Shown here: one piece after another, positions 25,501 to 34,985 of the stretch
How the letters are laid out: each line of letters starts with the position of its first letter
Position numbering within the stretch: position 1 is the first letter of the stretch
Assembly: GCF_017876155.1 (NCBI RefSeq)
Contig: NZ_JAGINP010000001.1
Location: 124,001 to 188,000, forward strand
Source of the DNA: Azospirillum rugosum
GTDB lineage: Bacteria; Pseudomonadota; Alphaproteobacteria; Azospirillales; Azospirillaceae
Reading direction: 5' to 3'
Length of the DNA: 64,000 nt
The notes under the pieces: model-generated
The model's database searches: none
Seen by the model: the letters and a program-made list of their open reading frames with translations, nothing else
Told to the model about the DNA's origin: nothing
Program-made: the position numbers and the translations under genes

Positions 25501-25617
25501 GCGCTGGGCCCCCCTCCCAACCTCCCCCCACTTCGCGGGGGGAGGGGCTTGGTCGCGAAGTGGCGGAGTTCCCTCCCTCGCCGAAGGTGGGGGAGGGTTA
25601 GGGTGGGGGCCCAACGC
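25501..25617. repeat. 117-bp GC-rich palindromic repeat, copy 2
   Basis: Second copy of the element at 18147-18261, same orientation, with the same ends (GCGCTGGGCCCCC at left, GGGGGCCCAACGC at right) and the same core GGCGGAGTTCCCTCCC. The copies differ at scattered positions and by a few small indels. It lies between the HIT gene and purT. Confidence 0.8.
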
Positions 25618-25717
25618 GACAACATTTCCACACAGACAAGAGCGTGACGGCGCGCCCCGCCGGCGCTAGTTTGTCCGCCTTTCGACCCGCAGCACGCGCC
25701 CCTTCAGGAGTTCCAGC

Positions 25718-26887
25718 ATGTTCACGGCCAAAATCCTGCTCCTCGGTTCCGGGGAACTCGGCAAGGAGTTCGTCATCGCGGCGAAGCGGCTTGGCTGCGA
25801 GGTGATCGCTTGCGACAGCTACGCCAACGCGCCGGCGATGCAGGTGGCCGACGCGGCGGAGGTGTTCTCCATGCTCGACGAGGCCGCGCTGCGCGCCGCC
25901 ATCGCCAAGCACAAGCCGGACTTCATCGTGCCGGAGATCGAGGCGATCCGCACCGAGGTGCTGCACGAGTTCGAGGACGCCGGCCTGACGGTCGTGCCGA
26001 GCGCGCGCGCCGCGACCATGACCATGAACCGCGACCGCATCCGCGAGGTCGCCGCGACGGAACTGGGCCTGCGCACCTCCAAGTACCGCTACGCCGAAAG
26101 CCTGGAGGAGGTGAAGGCCGGCGCCGAGCACACCGGGCTGCCCTGCGTGATCAAGCCGGTGATGTCCTCCTCGGGCAAGGGGCAGAGCACCGTGCGCACG
26201 GCCGACGAGCTTGAGGCCGCCTGGAACTACGCGGTGGCGAACATGCGCGGCGACCGCAAGAAGGTCATCGTCGAGGAATTCGTGGCCTTCGAATACGAGA
26301 TCACCCTGCTGACCGTGCGCACCCGCGACGGCGTGCTGTTCTGCGAGCCCATCGGCCACCGGCAGGAACGCGGCGACTACCAGGAATCCTGGCAGCCCGT
26401 CGCCATGACGGATCGCCTGCTGGCGGACGCCAAGGACATGGCGAAGCGGGTGGTGGACAACCTCGGCGGTTACGGCATCTTCGGCGTCGAGTTCTTCGTG
26501 ACGAAGGACGAGGTGGTCTTTTCCGAACTGTCGCCGCGCCCGCACGACACGGGCATGGTGACCCTGCTGTCGCAGAACCTGTCGGAGTTCGAGCTGCACG
26601 CCCGCGCCATCCTGGGGCTGCCGATTCCCAGCATCCGTGTCAACGGCCCGACGGCCTCCGCCGTGATCCTCGCCGACCGCGAGTCGGAGGACTTCGCCAT
26701 CGAGGGGCTGGCCGACGCGCTGAAGGTCGGAACGCCGGAGTTTGATGTGGACGTCCGGCTGTTCGGCAAGCCGACGACGCGCAAGAACCGCCGCATGGGC
26801 GTGGCGCTCGCCGCCGGGGCGACCACCGACGACGCGCGGGAGCGGGCGCTGAAGGCCGCCTCGGCCGTCACGATCCGCTACAACTGA
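25718..26887 (+). CDS. purT: Formate-dependent GAR transformylase (PurT)
   Basis: A 389-residue ATP-grasp enzyme of purine synthesis that makes formyl-GAR from GAR, ATP and formate, bypassing the folate-dependent PurN. Landmarks are ILLLGSGELGKEFVIAAKRLG at the N-terminus, the ATP-grasp segment CVIKPVMSSSGKGQS, FVAFEYEITLLTVR, and ELSPRPHDTGMVTLLSQNLSEFELHARAILGLPIP near the C-terminus. Length matches the family. The start ATG 25718 follows AGGAG. It is alone on its transcript. PurU at 37747-38613, which releases formate, provides its co-substrate. Confidence 0.96.
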   Translation: MFTAKILLLGSGELGKEFVIAAKRLGCEVIACDSYANAPAMQVADAAEVFSMLDEAALRAAIAKHKPDFIVPEIEAIRTEVLHEFEDAGLTVVPSARAATMTMNRDRIREVAATELGLRTSKYRYAESLEEVKAGAEHTGLPCVIKPVMSSSGKGQSTVRTADELEAAWNYAVANMRGDRKKVIVEEFVAFEYEITLLTVRTRDGVLFCEPIGHRQERGDYQESWQPVAMTDRLLADAKDMAKRVVDNLGGYGIFGVEFFVTKDEVVFSELSPRPHDTGMVTLLSQNLSEFELHARAILGLPIPSIRVNGPTASAVILADRESEDFAIEGLADALKVGTPEFDVDVRLFGKPTTRKNRRMGVALAAGATTDDARERALKAASAVTIRYN

Positions 26888-27031
26888 GCGCAGAGGCCCC
26901 CGTCCCGCGCTGCGGGCGGGGGCCGGAATGCCGAAGGCGGGGCGTGACGGGACGCCGCACCGCCGCTATATAGACGGGAACACCGGCCGCGCGGGCGCGC
27001 GGGGGCGGTGCGACATCGGAGTCCTGAGCCC

Positions 27032-27784
27032 ATGCCCCGTCCTCTCCGCCTCGGCGTGAACATCGACCACGTGGCGACCGTCCGCAACGCGCGCGGCGGG
27101 CGCCACCCCGATCCCGTGCGTGCGGCGAAGCTCGCCGCCGAGGCCGGGGCCGACGGCATCACCGCCCACCTGCGCGAAGACCGGCGCCACATCGTCGATT
27201 CCGACATCGACCGGCTGATGGCCGAAATCCGGCTGCCGTTGAACCTGGAGATGGCGGCGACGGAGGAGATGCTGGGCATCGCGCTGCGCCACAAGCCGCA
27301 CGCCTCTTGCCTCGTCCCGGAAAAGCGCACCGAGGTGACGACGGAGGGCGGCCTCGACGTGGTCGGCCAGTTCGAGAACCTGAAGCGCTACGTCTGTGAA
27401 CTGGGCGCCGCGGGCGTGCGCGTCTCCCTCTTCATCGATCCGGAGCCGGCGCAGCTGGACGCGGCCAAGGCGCTCGGCGCGCCGGTGGTGGAACTGCACA
27501 CCGGCGCCTATTGCGACGCGCCGGCCGGCGCGGAGCGGGAGGCGGAATTGCAGCGCATCGTGCGCGCCGCCGCCCACGCGGAGGCGATCGGGCTGGAATG
27601 CCACGCCGGCCACGGCCTGAATTACGAGACGGTGGGCGCCATCGCCGCGATTCCGACCATCGTGGAGCTGAACATCGGCCATTTCCTGATGGGCGAGGCG
27701 ATCTTCGTCGGGCTGGGCAACACGATCCAGCGCATGCGCGCCGTCATGAAGGACGCGCGCGCAGCCGCCGGGGCAACCGCATGA
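27032..27784 (+). CDS. pdxJ: Pyridoxine 5'-phosphate synthase
   Basis: A 250-residue TIM-barrel enzyme making pyridoxine 5'-phosphate from 1-deoxyxylulose 5-phosphate and 3-amino-2-oxopropyl phosphate, for vitamin B6. Signatures are [17 protein letters not shown] at the start, [34 protein letters not shown] and GHGLNYETV...[14 protein letters not shown]. First gene of the pdxJ-acpS-lepB-rnc-era operon typical of alphaproteobacteria. Its stop overlaps the acpS start by 4 bases (ATGA). The ATG at 27032 gives the canonical [13 protein letters not shown] start. Confidence 0.96.
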   Translation: MPRPLRLGVNIDHVATVRNARGGRHPDPVRAAKLAAEAGADGITAHLREDRRHIVDSDIDRLMAEIRLPLNLEMAATEEMLGIALRHKPHASCLVPEKRTEVTTEGGLDVVGQFENLKRYVCELGAAGVRVSLFIDPEPAQLDAAKALGAPVVELHTGAYCDAPAGAEREAELQRIVRAAAHAEAIGLECHAGHGLNYETVGAIAAIPTIVELNIGHFLMGEAIFVGLGNTIQRMRAVMKDARAAAGATA

Positions 27785-28236
27785 TCCTGGGCATCGGCAA
27801 CGACCTGATCGACATCCGCCGCGTGGAACAGTCGCTGGAGCGCTTCGGCGACCGCTTCATCAACCGCATCTTCACCGACGTGGAACGTGCCAAGTCGGAG
27901 CGCCGCGCGGGCGCCGCCGGGCGGCACAGCGCACGGGCCGCCACCTACGCCAAGCGCTTCGCCGCGAAGGAGGCCTGCTCCAAGGCGCTGGGCACCGGCT
28001 TCCGCGACGGGGTGTTCTGGCGCGACATGGGGGTGGTGAACCTGCCGTCCGGCCAGCCGACCATGCGGCTGACGGGCGGCGCGCTGGACCGGCTGAAGGC
28101 GATCACGCCGCCGGGCATGCAGGCGCGCATCCACGTCACGCTCACCGACGAATACCCGATGGCGGAGGCCTTCGTCATCATCAGCGCCGAACCGATCGAC
28201 GCCCCCATCAACACCTCCACGGCATCCCCCGCATGA
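27781..28236 (+). CDS. acpS: Holo-[acyl-carrier-protein] synthase
   Basis: A 151-residue phosphopantetheinyl transferase that loads the acyl carrier protein with the CoA-derived arm. It starts [26 protein letters not shown] with the Mg-binding Asp in the DLIDI motif, and has the second motif [16 protein letters not shown]. It is translationally coupled to pdxJ and lepB by 4-base ATGA overlaps on both sides. Slightly longer than E. coli AcpS (126) because of a short C-terminal extension ([17 protein letters not shown]). Confidence 0.95.
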   Translation: MILGIGNDLIDIRRVEQSLERFGDRFINRIFTDVERAKSERRAGAAGRHSARAATYAKRFAAKEACSKALGTGFRDGVFWRDMGVVNLPSGQPTMRLTGGALDRLKAITPPGMQARIHVTLTDEYPMAEAFVIISAEPIDAPINTSTASPA

Positions 28237-29003
28237 CCATGAACAAAGACACAGCCCTGGCTGGAAAAACCAAAGAGTCCGGCGGCTTTGCCGAAACGGT
28301 GAAGACGGTCTTCTACGCGGTGATCATCGCCTTCGGCGTGCGTACCTTCGCGTTCGAGCCGTTCAACATCCCCTCGGGCTCGATGATCCCGACGCTGCTG
28401 ATCGGCGATTATCTGTTCGTGTCGAAGTTCTCCTACGGCTACAGCAAGTACACGGTCGGCTTCGGGCTGCCGCTGTTCGAGGGCCGCATCTTCGGCCACG
28501 CGCCGGAGCGTGGCGACGTCGCGGTGTTCAAGCTGCCGCGCGACAACAAGACCGACTACATCAAGCGCGTGATCGGCCTGCCCGGCGACACGATCCAGAT
28601 GATCGGCGGCGTGCTGCACATCAACGGCCAGCCGGTGAAGCGCGACCGCATCGAGGATTACGTGTCCCGCGATTCGCTGGGCCGCGAGGTCCGCGTCGCG
28701 CAGTACATCGAGACTCTGCCGGGCGGCCGCACCCACCGCATCATCGAGGAGTCGGACAACGGCCCGCTCGACAACACGCCGGTGTTCAAGGTGCCGGAAG
28801 GCCACCTGTTCATGATGGGCGACAACCGCGACAACTCGCTGGACAGCCGCGTGCCGTCGCAGGTGGGGTATGTCCCGCTGGAGAATATGGTCGGCCGCGC
28901 CGAATTCCTGTTCTTCTCGCTGGAAGACGGGACCCGCTTCTTCGAGGTGTGGCGCTGGCCGGTGGACCTGCGCTTCAGCCGCCTGTTCAACAGCGTGAAG
29001 TAA
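28233..29003 (+). CDS. lepB: Signal peptidase I
   Basis: A 256-residue inner-membrane peptidase that removes Sec signal peptides. One N-terminal transmembrane helix (about 22-42) is followed by the catalytic Ser S50 in [13 protein letters not shown] and the general-base Lys K111 in [11 protein letters not shown]. The conserved box [12 protein letters not shown] is present near the C-terminus. Start ATG 28233 overlaps acpS by 4 bases; an in-frame ATG at 28239 is an alternative. Only one transmembrane helix is visible, as usual in alphaproteobacteria. Confidence 0.95.
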   Translation: MTMNKDTALAGKTKESGGFAETVKTVFYAVIIAFGVRTFAFEPFNIPSGSMIPTLLIGDYLFVSKFSYGYSKYTVGFGLPLFEGRIFGHAPERGDVAVFKLPRDNKTDYIKRVIGLPGDTIQMIGGVLHINGQPVKRDRIEDYVSRDSLGREVRVAQYIETLPGGRTHRIIEESDNGPLDNTPVFKVPEGHLFMMGDNRDNSLDSRVPSQVGYVPLENMVGRAEFLFFSLEDGTRFFEVWRWPVDLRFSRLFNSVK

Positions 29004-29010
29004 GGGCGCG

Positions 29011-29799
29011 GTGACCAACGTGAGCCCAGAGGACGTGAGCGCGGACAACGCGGGGGAACCCGCAACGGCTGAGATGGCCGCCGACCTCGGCGAGCTTGCC
29101 GCGGCGCTCGGCCATCGCTTCGCCGACGTGCGGATGCTGGCGGACGCCGTCACGCACCCCAGCCTGATGGGGCTGGAACGCACGACGCGCGGCTCCGGCC
29201 GGCCGGAGCAGGGGCCGGGGCTGAATTACGAGCGGCTGGAGTTCCTGGGCGACCGGGTGCTCGGCCTCGTCATCGCGGAATGGCTGCTGGAGCGCTTCCC
29301 GAACGAGCGCGAGGGCGCGCTGGCCAAGCGGCACGTCTCGCTGGTCCGGCGGGAGGCGCTGGGGCGCGTCGCCGACGCCATCGGGCTGGGGCGCTACCTG
29401 CGCCTGTCGCCGGCGGAGGCGCAGGGTGGCGGGCGCAACAACCGCACGATCCTGGCCGACGCCTGCGAGGCGGTGATCGGGGCGCTGTACCTGGACGGCG
29501 GCATGGACAAGGCGCGGACCTTCATCCGCACCGCCTGGGCCCGCCAGATCGACCGGGCGGAACCGCCGCCGCTCGATTCCAAGACGGCGTTGCAGGAATG
29601 GGCGCAGGGGCACGGGCGGCCGCTGCCCACCTATCAATTGATCGAGCAGAGCGGCCCGGCGCATGAACCGCTGTTCCGCATTTCTGTTCACCTGAAGGGC
29701 ATGGAGCCGGTGATCGGCGTCGGCCCGTCCAAGCGGGTCGCGGAGCGGCAGGCGGCAAGCGAGCTGCTGCGCAAGTTGGGAGTGCAGGTCGATGACTGA
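29011..29799 (+). CDS. rnc: Ribonuclease III
   Basis: A 262-residue dsRNA endonuclease for rRNA and mRNA maturation. The catalytic domain (about 20-180) carries NYERLEFLGDRVLGLVIAEWLL and ADACEAVIGALYLDGG with the Mg-binding Glu/Asp. The dsRNA-binding domain (about 187-260) opens DSKTALQEWAQG and ends RVAERQAASELLRKLG. The start is a GTG at 29011, seven bases after lepB. Its end overlaps the era start by 8 bases. A 20-residue N-terminal extension precedes the family's usual start, so an internal start is possible. Confidence 0.95.
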   Translation: MTNVSPEDVSADNAGEPATAEMAADLGELAAALGHRFADVRMLADAVTHPSLMGLERTTRGSGRPEQGPGLNYERLEFLGDRVLGLVIAEWLLERFPNEREGALAKRHVSLVRREALGRVADAIGLGRYLRLSPAEAQGGGRNNRTILADACEAVIGALYLDGGMDKARTFIRTAWARQIDRAEPPPLDSKTALQEWAQGHGRPLPTYQLIEQSGPAHEPLFRISVHLKGMEPVIGVGPSKRVAERQAASELLRKLGVQVDD

Positions 29800-30763
29800 C
29801 GGTCACGACGAGTTTGAGGACATGGACAACGACGGCGACGAGGCCGAAGGCGGCGGCATGCCGGAGAACCCGCGCTGCGGCTTCGTGGCGCTGGTCGGCG
29901 CGCCGAACGCGGGCAAGTCGACGCTGCTGAACGCCATGGTCGGGTCCAAGGTGTCCATCGTCAGCTCCAAGGTGCAGACGACGCGCACGCGCGTGCTGGG
30001 CATCACCATCGCCGGCGACAGCCAGATCATCTTCGTGGACACGCCCGGCATCTTCAAGCCGAAGCGCCGGCTGGACCGCGCCATGGTACAGGCGGCCTGG
30101 CAGGGCGCGGAGGACGCCGATCTGGTCGGCGTGCTGTACGACGTGTCGCGCCGCGGCATCGACGACGACACGCGCGGCATCATCGCCCGCCTGAAGGAGC
30201 AGGGGCGCAAGGCCATCCTGATCCTGAACAAGATCGACCTCGTCCCGCGCGAAAAGCTGCTGGGCCTCGCCGAGAGCTTCAACAGCGAGGGCATCTTCAC
30301 CGACATCTTCATGCTGTCGGCCTCCACCGGGGACGGCGTGGAGCACCTGCGCGACTTCCTGGCCGCGCGGATGCCCGAGGGCCCCTGGCATTACCCGGAG
30401 GATCAGATCTCCGACATGCCCATGCGCCTGCTGGCGGCGGAGATCACGCGCGAGAAGCTGTTCCAGCAGTTGCACCAGGAGCTTCCCTACGCCGCGACGG
30501 TCGAAACCGAGCAGTGGGAGGAGTTCGAGAACGGTTCCGTCAAGATCTCCCAGGTCGTGTTCGTGCAGCGCGAGAGCCAGAAGGCCATCGTGCTGGGCAA
30601 GCAGGGCGCCCGCATCAAGGCGCTGGGGCAGGCCGCGCGCACCGAGCTGGAGGAGATGCTGGAGCAGCGCGTCCACCTGATGCTGTTCGTCAAGGTCCGC
30701 GAGAACTGGGAGAACGACCCGGAACGCTACGAGGCCTGGGGCCTGGATTTCGGGGCATCCTGA
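29792..30763 (+). CDS. era: GTPase Era
   Basis: A 323-residue GTPase that binds the 3' end of 16S rRNA during 30S assembly. An acidic N-terminal tail (1-27) precedes the G domain with G1 GAPNAGKST, switch region VQTTRTRVLG, G3 DTPG and G4 NKID. The C-terminal KH domain (about 225-310) has EEFENGSVKISQVVFVQRESQKAIVLGKQGARIKALG. The start ATG 29792 is inside the end of rnc. In many alphaproteobacteria recO follows era; here the next gene is ycjX-like. Confidence 0.96.
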   Translation: MTDGHDEFEDMDNDGDEAEGGGMPENPRCGFVALVGAPNAGKSTLLNAMVGSKVSIVSSKVQTTRTRVLGITIAGDSQIIFVDTPGIFKPKRRLDRAMVQAAWQGAEDADLVGVLYDVSRRGIDDDTRGIIARLKEQGRKAILILNKIDLVPREKLLGLAESFNSEGIFTDIFMLSASTGDGVEHLRDFLAARMPEGPWHYPEDQISDMPMRLLAAEITREKLFQQLHQELPYAATVETEQWEEFENGSVKISQVVFVQRESQKAIVLGKQGARIKALGQAARTELEEMLEQRVHLMLFVKVRENWENDPERYEAWGLDFGAS

Positions 30764-30815
30764 CGCGGGCCTAACGCAAGCGGATCCGTATCCCATATAG
30801 AGGGCATTCGTTCAC

Positions 30816-32249
30816 TTGCGCGGATGCCGTTCGACCTTGCGCCTTCCCCTCATCAACGATCTGTACGACGCCGGTTCGCGCCTGTTGGGGCGGGCCGGCG
30901 ATCTGGTGTCCGGCGGCATCCTGGAACAGGACGTGCGGCTGGGCGTCACCGGCCTGCGCCGTGCCGGCAAGACCGTGTTCGTCACGGCGCTGGTCGACAA
31001 CCTGCTGAAGGCGGGGCGGCTGCCCTTCCTGGACGTGGTGTCGTCGGGGCGCTTCCAAGCCTCCCGCCTTCGGCCGCAGCCCGACCCCGACGTACCGCGC
31101 TTCGAGCTGGAGGACCATCTGGCGGCGCTGACCGGCCCCGATCCCCACTGGCCGGAGCGGACGCGGGGCATCAGCCAGCTGCGCCTGTCGATGCGCTACC
31201 GCCCCAACGCGGTGCTGAAGCGCACGATCCAGCCGGTCGCCACGCTGAACCTGGACATCATCGACTACCCCGGCGAGTGGCTCCTCGACCTGCCGCTGCT
31301 GCACCAATCCTTTGCGGAGTGGAGCGCGCTTACGCTCGACCTCGCTGGCCGGCCGCCGCGCGATGAGCTGTCGCAGAGCTGGCGCGGCTGGCTCGCCACC
31401 ATCGATCCGGCGGCCCCGGCCGAGGAGGAGGAGGCGCGGCGCGGGGCGGCGCTCTACACGGACTACCTGCACGCCTGCCGTCGGTCGGAGAACCTGCTGA
31501 GCCTGATCCAGCCCGGCCGCTTCGTGGAACCCGGCGACCTCGCCAACGCGCCCCTGCTGACCTTCTGCCCGCTGCCCGGCGACCGGCGCGGGCGCGGCAG
31601 CCTGTGGGCGCTGATGGAGGACCGCTACGAGGCCTACAAGAAGACGCTGGTGCGCGGCTTCTTCGCCGAGCATTTCGCGAAGCTCGACCGGCAGATCGTG
31701 CTGATCGACGTGCTGGGCGCGCTGAACTCCGGCCCGGCCGGCATGTCCGACATGAAGCGCGCGCTGGAGCTGAGCCTGGAACCGTTCCGCCACGGCAGCA
31801 GCGGCTGGCTGGACTGGCTGCTGGGCACGAAGATCGACCGCGTGCTGTTCGCCGCGACCAAGGCCGACCACGTCGCCTCCCACCAGCACAACAGCCTGCG
31901 GCACCTGCTCGACCGGCTGGTGTCGGACGCGCGCTCCGGCATCCGGTTCGAGGGCGCGCAGGTGGAAACCATGGCCATCGCCGCGCTGAAGTCCACCGAA
32001 ACGGTGGTCAGCGAGCATGAGGGGCGGCAGCTGCGCTGCGTGCGCGGCGTGCCCATCGGGCGCGACCGGCCGACCGTGCTGTACCCCGGCGAGATCCCGG
32101 AGGACGCCGACTTCCCGCCCGGCCGCGAGCGGCCCTACAACTTCATGGCCTTCCAGCCCCCCGCCGACCTGGCGCGCGAAACCCGCGGCCTGCCGCACAT
32201 CCGCCTGGACCAGGCATTGCAGTTCCTGCTGGGGGACTACCTGGAATGA
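30816..32249 (+). CDS. YcjX-family (DUF463) P-loop protein
   Basis: A protein of about 477 residues of the YcjX family, a P-loop NTPase of unknown role that in other bacteria is linked to envelope or phage-shock stress. Walker A is GLRRAGKTVFVTALVDNLL; the Walker-B-like LDIIDYPGEWLLDLPLL and NKxD-like FAATKADHVASHQHN are also present. There is no ATG near the start, so the TTG at 30816 (or 30837) is the likely initiation codon. It is 52 bases after era and is followed by its usual partner, a YcjF-like membrane protein, after a repeat element. Confidence 0.86.
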   Translation: MRGCRSTLRLPLINDLYDAGSRLLGRAGDLVSGGILEQDVRLGVTGLRRAGKTVFVTALVDNLLKAGRLPFLDVVSSGRFQASRLRPQPDPDVPRFELEDHLAALTGPDPHWPERTRGISQLRLSMRYRPNAVLKRTIQPVATLNLDIIDYPGEWLLDLPLLHQSFAEWSALTLDLAGRPPRDELSQSWRGWLATIDPAAPAEEEEARRGAALYTDYLHACRRSENLLSLIQPGRFVEPGDLANAPLLTFCPLPGDRRGRGSLWALMEDRYEAYKKTLVRGFFAEHFAKLDRQIVLIDVLGALNSGPAGMSDMKRALELSLEPFRHGSSGWLDWLLGTKIDRVLFAATKADHVASHQHNSLRHLLDRLVSDARSGIRFEGAQVETMAIAALKSTETVVSEHEGRQLRCVRGVPIGRDRPTVLYPGEIPEDADFPPGRERPYNFMAFQPPADLARETRGLPHIRLDQALQFLLGDYLE

Positions 32250-32276
32250 CCGTGCTTCGCGACGCTGGCACACGTC

Positions 32277-32416
32277 CCCTCGCCCGCCCCCGGCGGGAGA
32301 GGGAGGGGCCCACGAAGTGGGAGGGTGAGGGCTTGGTTTCTCGGGAAGACCTTGCCCTCACCCTCCCACGCCTTCGGCGCGGGTCCCTCCCTCTCCCGCC
32401 GGGGGCGAGAGAGGGG
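32277..32416. repeat. 140-bp inverted-repeat element between ycjX and ycjF
   Basis: Left arm CCCCTCGCCCGCCCCCGGCG (from 32277), continuing into GGGAGGGTGAGGGC, is complementary to the right arm GCCCTCACCCTCCC...CGCCGGGGGCGAGAGAGGGG (to 32416). The arms are about 55 bases around a centre of about 30. It resembles the element at 3348-3602 in design. It interrupts a two-gene unit but leaves both reading frames intact. Confidence 0.75.
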
Positions 32417-32439
32417 AAGAACGCGCCCGGAGGGTCATC

Positions 32440-33444
32440 ATGACCGAGCGCACACGAGACAGCGCCTGGGTTCCGCCCATCGAGCTGGACCCGGAGCGGG
32501 CCGTCCCGGTCCCCGCGGTGGAGGAGGAGGCGATCATTGCCGGGGCGGCTGCGGAGCGGCTGCCCGCGCTGCTTGCCGAAGATCGGCCGAAAAGCCGGCT
32601 GGGGCGCTGGCTGGTCGGCGGGATCGCCGCGCTGGTGCTGGTGGCGCTGGGCTTCGACACCTGGGACCTGTTCACGCGCGCCTTCGCGACGAGCATCGCG
32701 CTGGGCGTGCTGGTGGCCTCGGCGGTCGCCGTGGCCGGCGGGGCGGCGGTGGCGATGCTGCTGGGCGAGCTGCGCTCCCTGCGCCGGCTGCGCAAGATCG
32801 AGGCGCTGCGGGTGGAGGCGGAACGGCTGTCCGCCGTGGAAACCCCGGCCGGAGAGGCCGAACGCTTCGCCGGTTCGCTGACGCGGCTTTACGACGGCCG
32901 GGCCGACCTTGCGCCGGCGCTGCAACGCGTGAAGGACCACGTCACCGATGCCCACGACGATGCGGAGATCGTGCGGCTGCTCGACCGCGAGGTGCTGGCC
33001 CCGCTCGACCGGCGCGCCTACCAGACGGTGCTGCGGGCCTCGCGCGACACGGCGGTGGCGACGGCGCTGAGCCCGGCGGCGGTCGTGGATCTGGCCGTGG
33101 TGCTGTGGCGGAACCTGAAGCTGGTGCGGGAGATCGCGGCGCTCTACGGCGCGCGGCCGGGCTATGTCGGATCGCTGAAGCTGCTGCGCCGGATGCTCGC
33201 CAACATCGCGGTCGCGGGCGTGGCGGAGAGCGCGCACCATGTGGCGGTGGAGGCGCTGGGCGGCTCCATCGCCGCGGCGATCTCCACGCGGATGGGGCAG
33301 GGGGTCATCAACGGGCTGCTGACCGCGCGGGTCGGCATCACCGCCATGCATCTCTGCCGGCCCATCGCCTTCGGCCCGGCCAACCGCCCAAGCCTCGGCC
33401 AAATCCGCAAGGAGCTGCTGTCCTTGCCGAAGCAGGTGCTGTGA
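32440..33444 (+). CDS. YcjF/DUF697-family membrane protein
   Basis: A 334-residue protein of the YcjF (TIGR01620) family. A polar N-terminus (1-65), two transmembrane helices (about 67-90 and 95-118), an Arg/Glu-rich cytoplasmic region (about 120-235) and a C-terminal DUF697 core with PAAVVDLAVVLWRNLKLVREIAALYG and GQGVINGLLTARVGITAMHLCRP. YcjX and YcjF are usually paired; function unknown. Start ATG 32440 follows GGAGGGTCATC, inside the tail of the repeat element. Confidence 0.85.
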   Translation: MTERTRDSAWVPPIELDPERAVPVPAVEEEAIIAGAAAERLPALLAEDRPKSRLGRWLVGGIAALVLVALGFDTWDLFTRAFATSIALGVLVASAVAVAGGAAVAMLLGELRSLRRLRKIEALRVEAERLSAVETPAGEAERFAGSLTRLYDGRADLAPALQRVKDHVTDAHDDAEIVRLLDREVLAPLDRRAYQTVLRASRDTAVATALSPAAVVDLAVVLWRNLKLVREIAALYGARPGYVGSLKLLRRMLANIAVAGVAESAHHVAVEALGGSIAAAISTRMGQGVINGLLTARVGITAMHLCRPIAFGPANRPSLGQIRKELLSLPKQVL

Positions 33445-33452
33445 CCGGGAAA

Positions 33453-33539
33453 CCGTAGGTTGGGTGGAGCGCAGCGTAACGCAACAGCGTTGCAATTCGA
33501 AGGTTGTTGGGTTGCGCTGGCGCTCCACCCAACCTACGG
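33453..33539. repeat. 20-bp perfect inverted repeat
   Basis: CCGTAGGTTGGGTGGAGCGC (33453-33472) is exactly complementary to 33520-33539, with 47 bases between. The motif resembles the GTAGG(T)TGGGT-type dispersed repeats seen in many proteobacteria. It lies between the convergent ycjF-like gene and the repeat protein at 33550 and may serve as a bidirectional terminator. Confidence 0.8.
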
Positions 33540-33549
33540 GGCAAAAGCC

Positions 33550-34962
33550 TCAGTCCAGCATCGGCAGGCCGGTTTCAATCCGCACCAGGGCGGCCAGCAG
33601 CGGCGCGCCGATGTCGCGGCGGACGAAGTTGCTGGCGCGCTCCGACGCGTTGATGGCGGCCTGGAAGCTCTTGCGCCAGCGGTCGTCCGGGTACAGCACC
33701 TTTTCGGCCTTGGCCTTCTGGGCGAACAAGCCGGGCCGCTTGCCGGCGGCGTCGTCCACCAGCTTGTTCAGGCGCTTCATCAGCTCGTTTGCGCTGGTCA
33801 GGTCGCCGCGCTTCACGGCCGCCTCGACCAGCTCGGCGAAGGATTCGCCGCGGATGTCGACGTCCTGCACCTGCTCGGCGTAGGCGAGCGCCACGGAGGC
33901 GTCGGTGCGCCGCGCCAGCCGGCCCAGCACCGCCGGGATGGTCCAGGGATTCTCGTCCTGCACGGTGCGCAGCAGGCCGAGCGCCAGGTTGGTGTCGCCC
34001 AGCTCCGCCGCCGCCACGGCCAGCTCGGGCGGGCAGCAGTCGCCCTTGGTCTCGCGGAACTTGGAGAACTGGGTTTCCACCGTGTTCAGGAACAGGGTGC
34101 GGGCCGCGGCCTCCTTGCCGGCGCGCAACAGCGCCTGGGCGACCAGACCCAGCTCCCAGGAGCAGCCGCGGGCGGTGGCGTAGGCCTTGGCCTCGTCCGC
34201 GAGCTGGACGGTCAGGTTGACGTCACCCCGCCACGCCGCGGCCTTGGCGATGTCCGCGAGGTTGTAGATGCGCGTCGAGCATTCCGGGATTTGCCGGGTG
34301 ATGTCCAGCGCCAGCTGCGTCTGCCCCATCAGCGCCAGCGCGCGGGCGACGAACAGGTCCTGCCCGTTGCCGTCCGACGCCGCACCGCGGCGCACCGCGC
34401 TGACGAAGGGGGCGATGATCTCCCGCGCGCGGGCGGTGTCGCCGATGGTGTTGTAGGCGACGGCGAGCGACAGCCAGTCCCAGCGGGCCGCGCTGATCGG
34501 CGTCTCCACCGGCGGCAGCATCTCCCCCACGCGATGCAGGAAGCAGAGCGAGGTCATCGGCTCGTTGCAGACCAGCGCGCGGATGCGGCCCCGGAACTCG
34601 TAGAAGTCGAAGTCGCCGACGAACTGGTTGGTGACCAACTGCACGGCGAGCGCGCTGTCCGGGTACTTCACCACGATCTCGTTGAGGAGCTTGTCGGCCT
34701 CCTTCAGCAGGCGGCCTTCCTCGGCGATGTCGAAGGTGTTGTCGGCCTGCCGGATCATCTGCATGGCCTGGACGAACAGACGGTTCGCCGGCCCCTGCTC
34801 CTGCAACGGCGGCTGCTGGGCCGCCGCCGGGCGGGCGCCTCCCGCCACCACGGAGAGCACCGCCAGGGACACCACCACCAGGGTCTGGGCCGCCACGGCC
34901 AGGAACAGAGTCGTGGCGAGGGCAGCGGCGGTGCGGCGGAGGAGGGCAGGCAGGAGGGCCAT
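33550..34962 (-). CDS. Exported helical-repeat protein, unknown function
   Basis: A 470-residue protein with a long N-terminal signal sequence (hydrophobic about 12-40, cleavage after RPAAA). The mature part is a string of amphipathic helix pairs like degenerate tetratricopeptide or Sel1-type repeats (for example ALALMGQTQLALDITRQI, AQALLRAGKEAAARTLFLN, AAELGDTNLALGLLRTVQDE). It is probably periplasmic. Three Cys lie in the helical part. It starts 23 bases after the BON lipoprotein and two genes after an amidase, so a role in cell-wall or envelope maintenance is likely but not shown. Confidence 0.8.
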   Translation of the reverse strand: MALLPALLRRTAAALATTLFLAVAAQTLVVVSLAVLSVVAGGARPAAAQQPPLQEQGPANRLFVQAMQMIRQADNTFDIAEEGRLLKEADKLLNEIVVKYPDSALAVQLVTNQFVGDFDFYEFRGRIRALVCNEPMTSLCFLHRVGEMLPPVETPISAARWDWLSLAVAYNTIGDTARAREIIAPFVSAVRRGAASDGNGQDLFVARALALMGQTQLALDITRQIPECSTRIYNLADIAKAAAWRGDVNLTVQLADEAKAYATARGCSWELGLVAQALLRAGKEAAARTLFLNTVETQFSKFRETKGDCCPPELAVAAAELGDTNLALGLLRTVQDENPWTIPAVLGRLARRTDASVALAYAEQVQDVDIRGESFAELVEAAVKRGDLTSANELMKRLNKLVDDAAGKRPGLFAQKAKAEKVLYPDDRWRKSFQAAINASERASNFVRRDIGAPLLAALVRIETGLPMLD

Positions 34963-34985
34963 GGCGGTGCGGTGACCTTGGAGCG

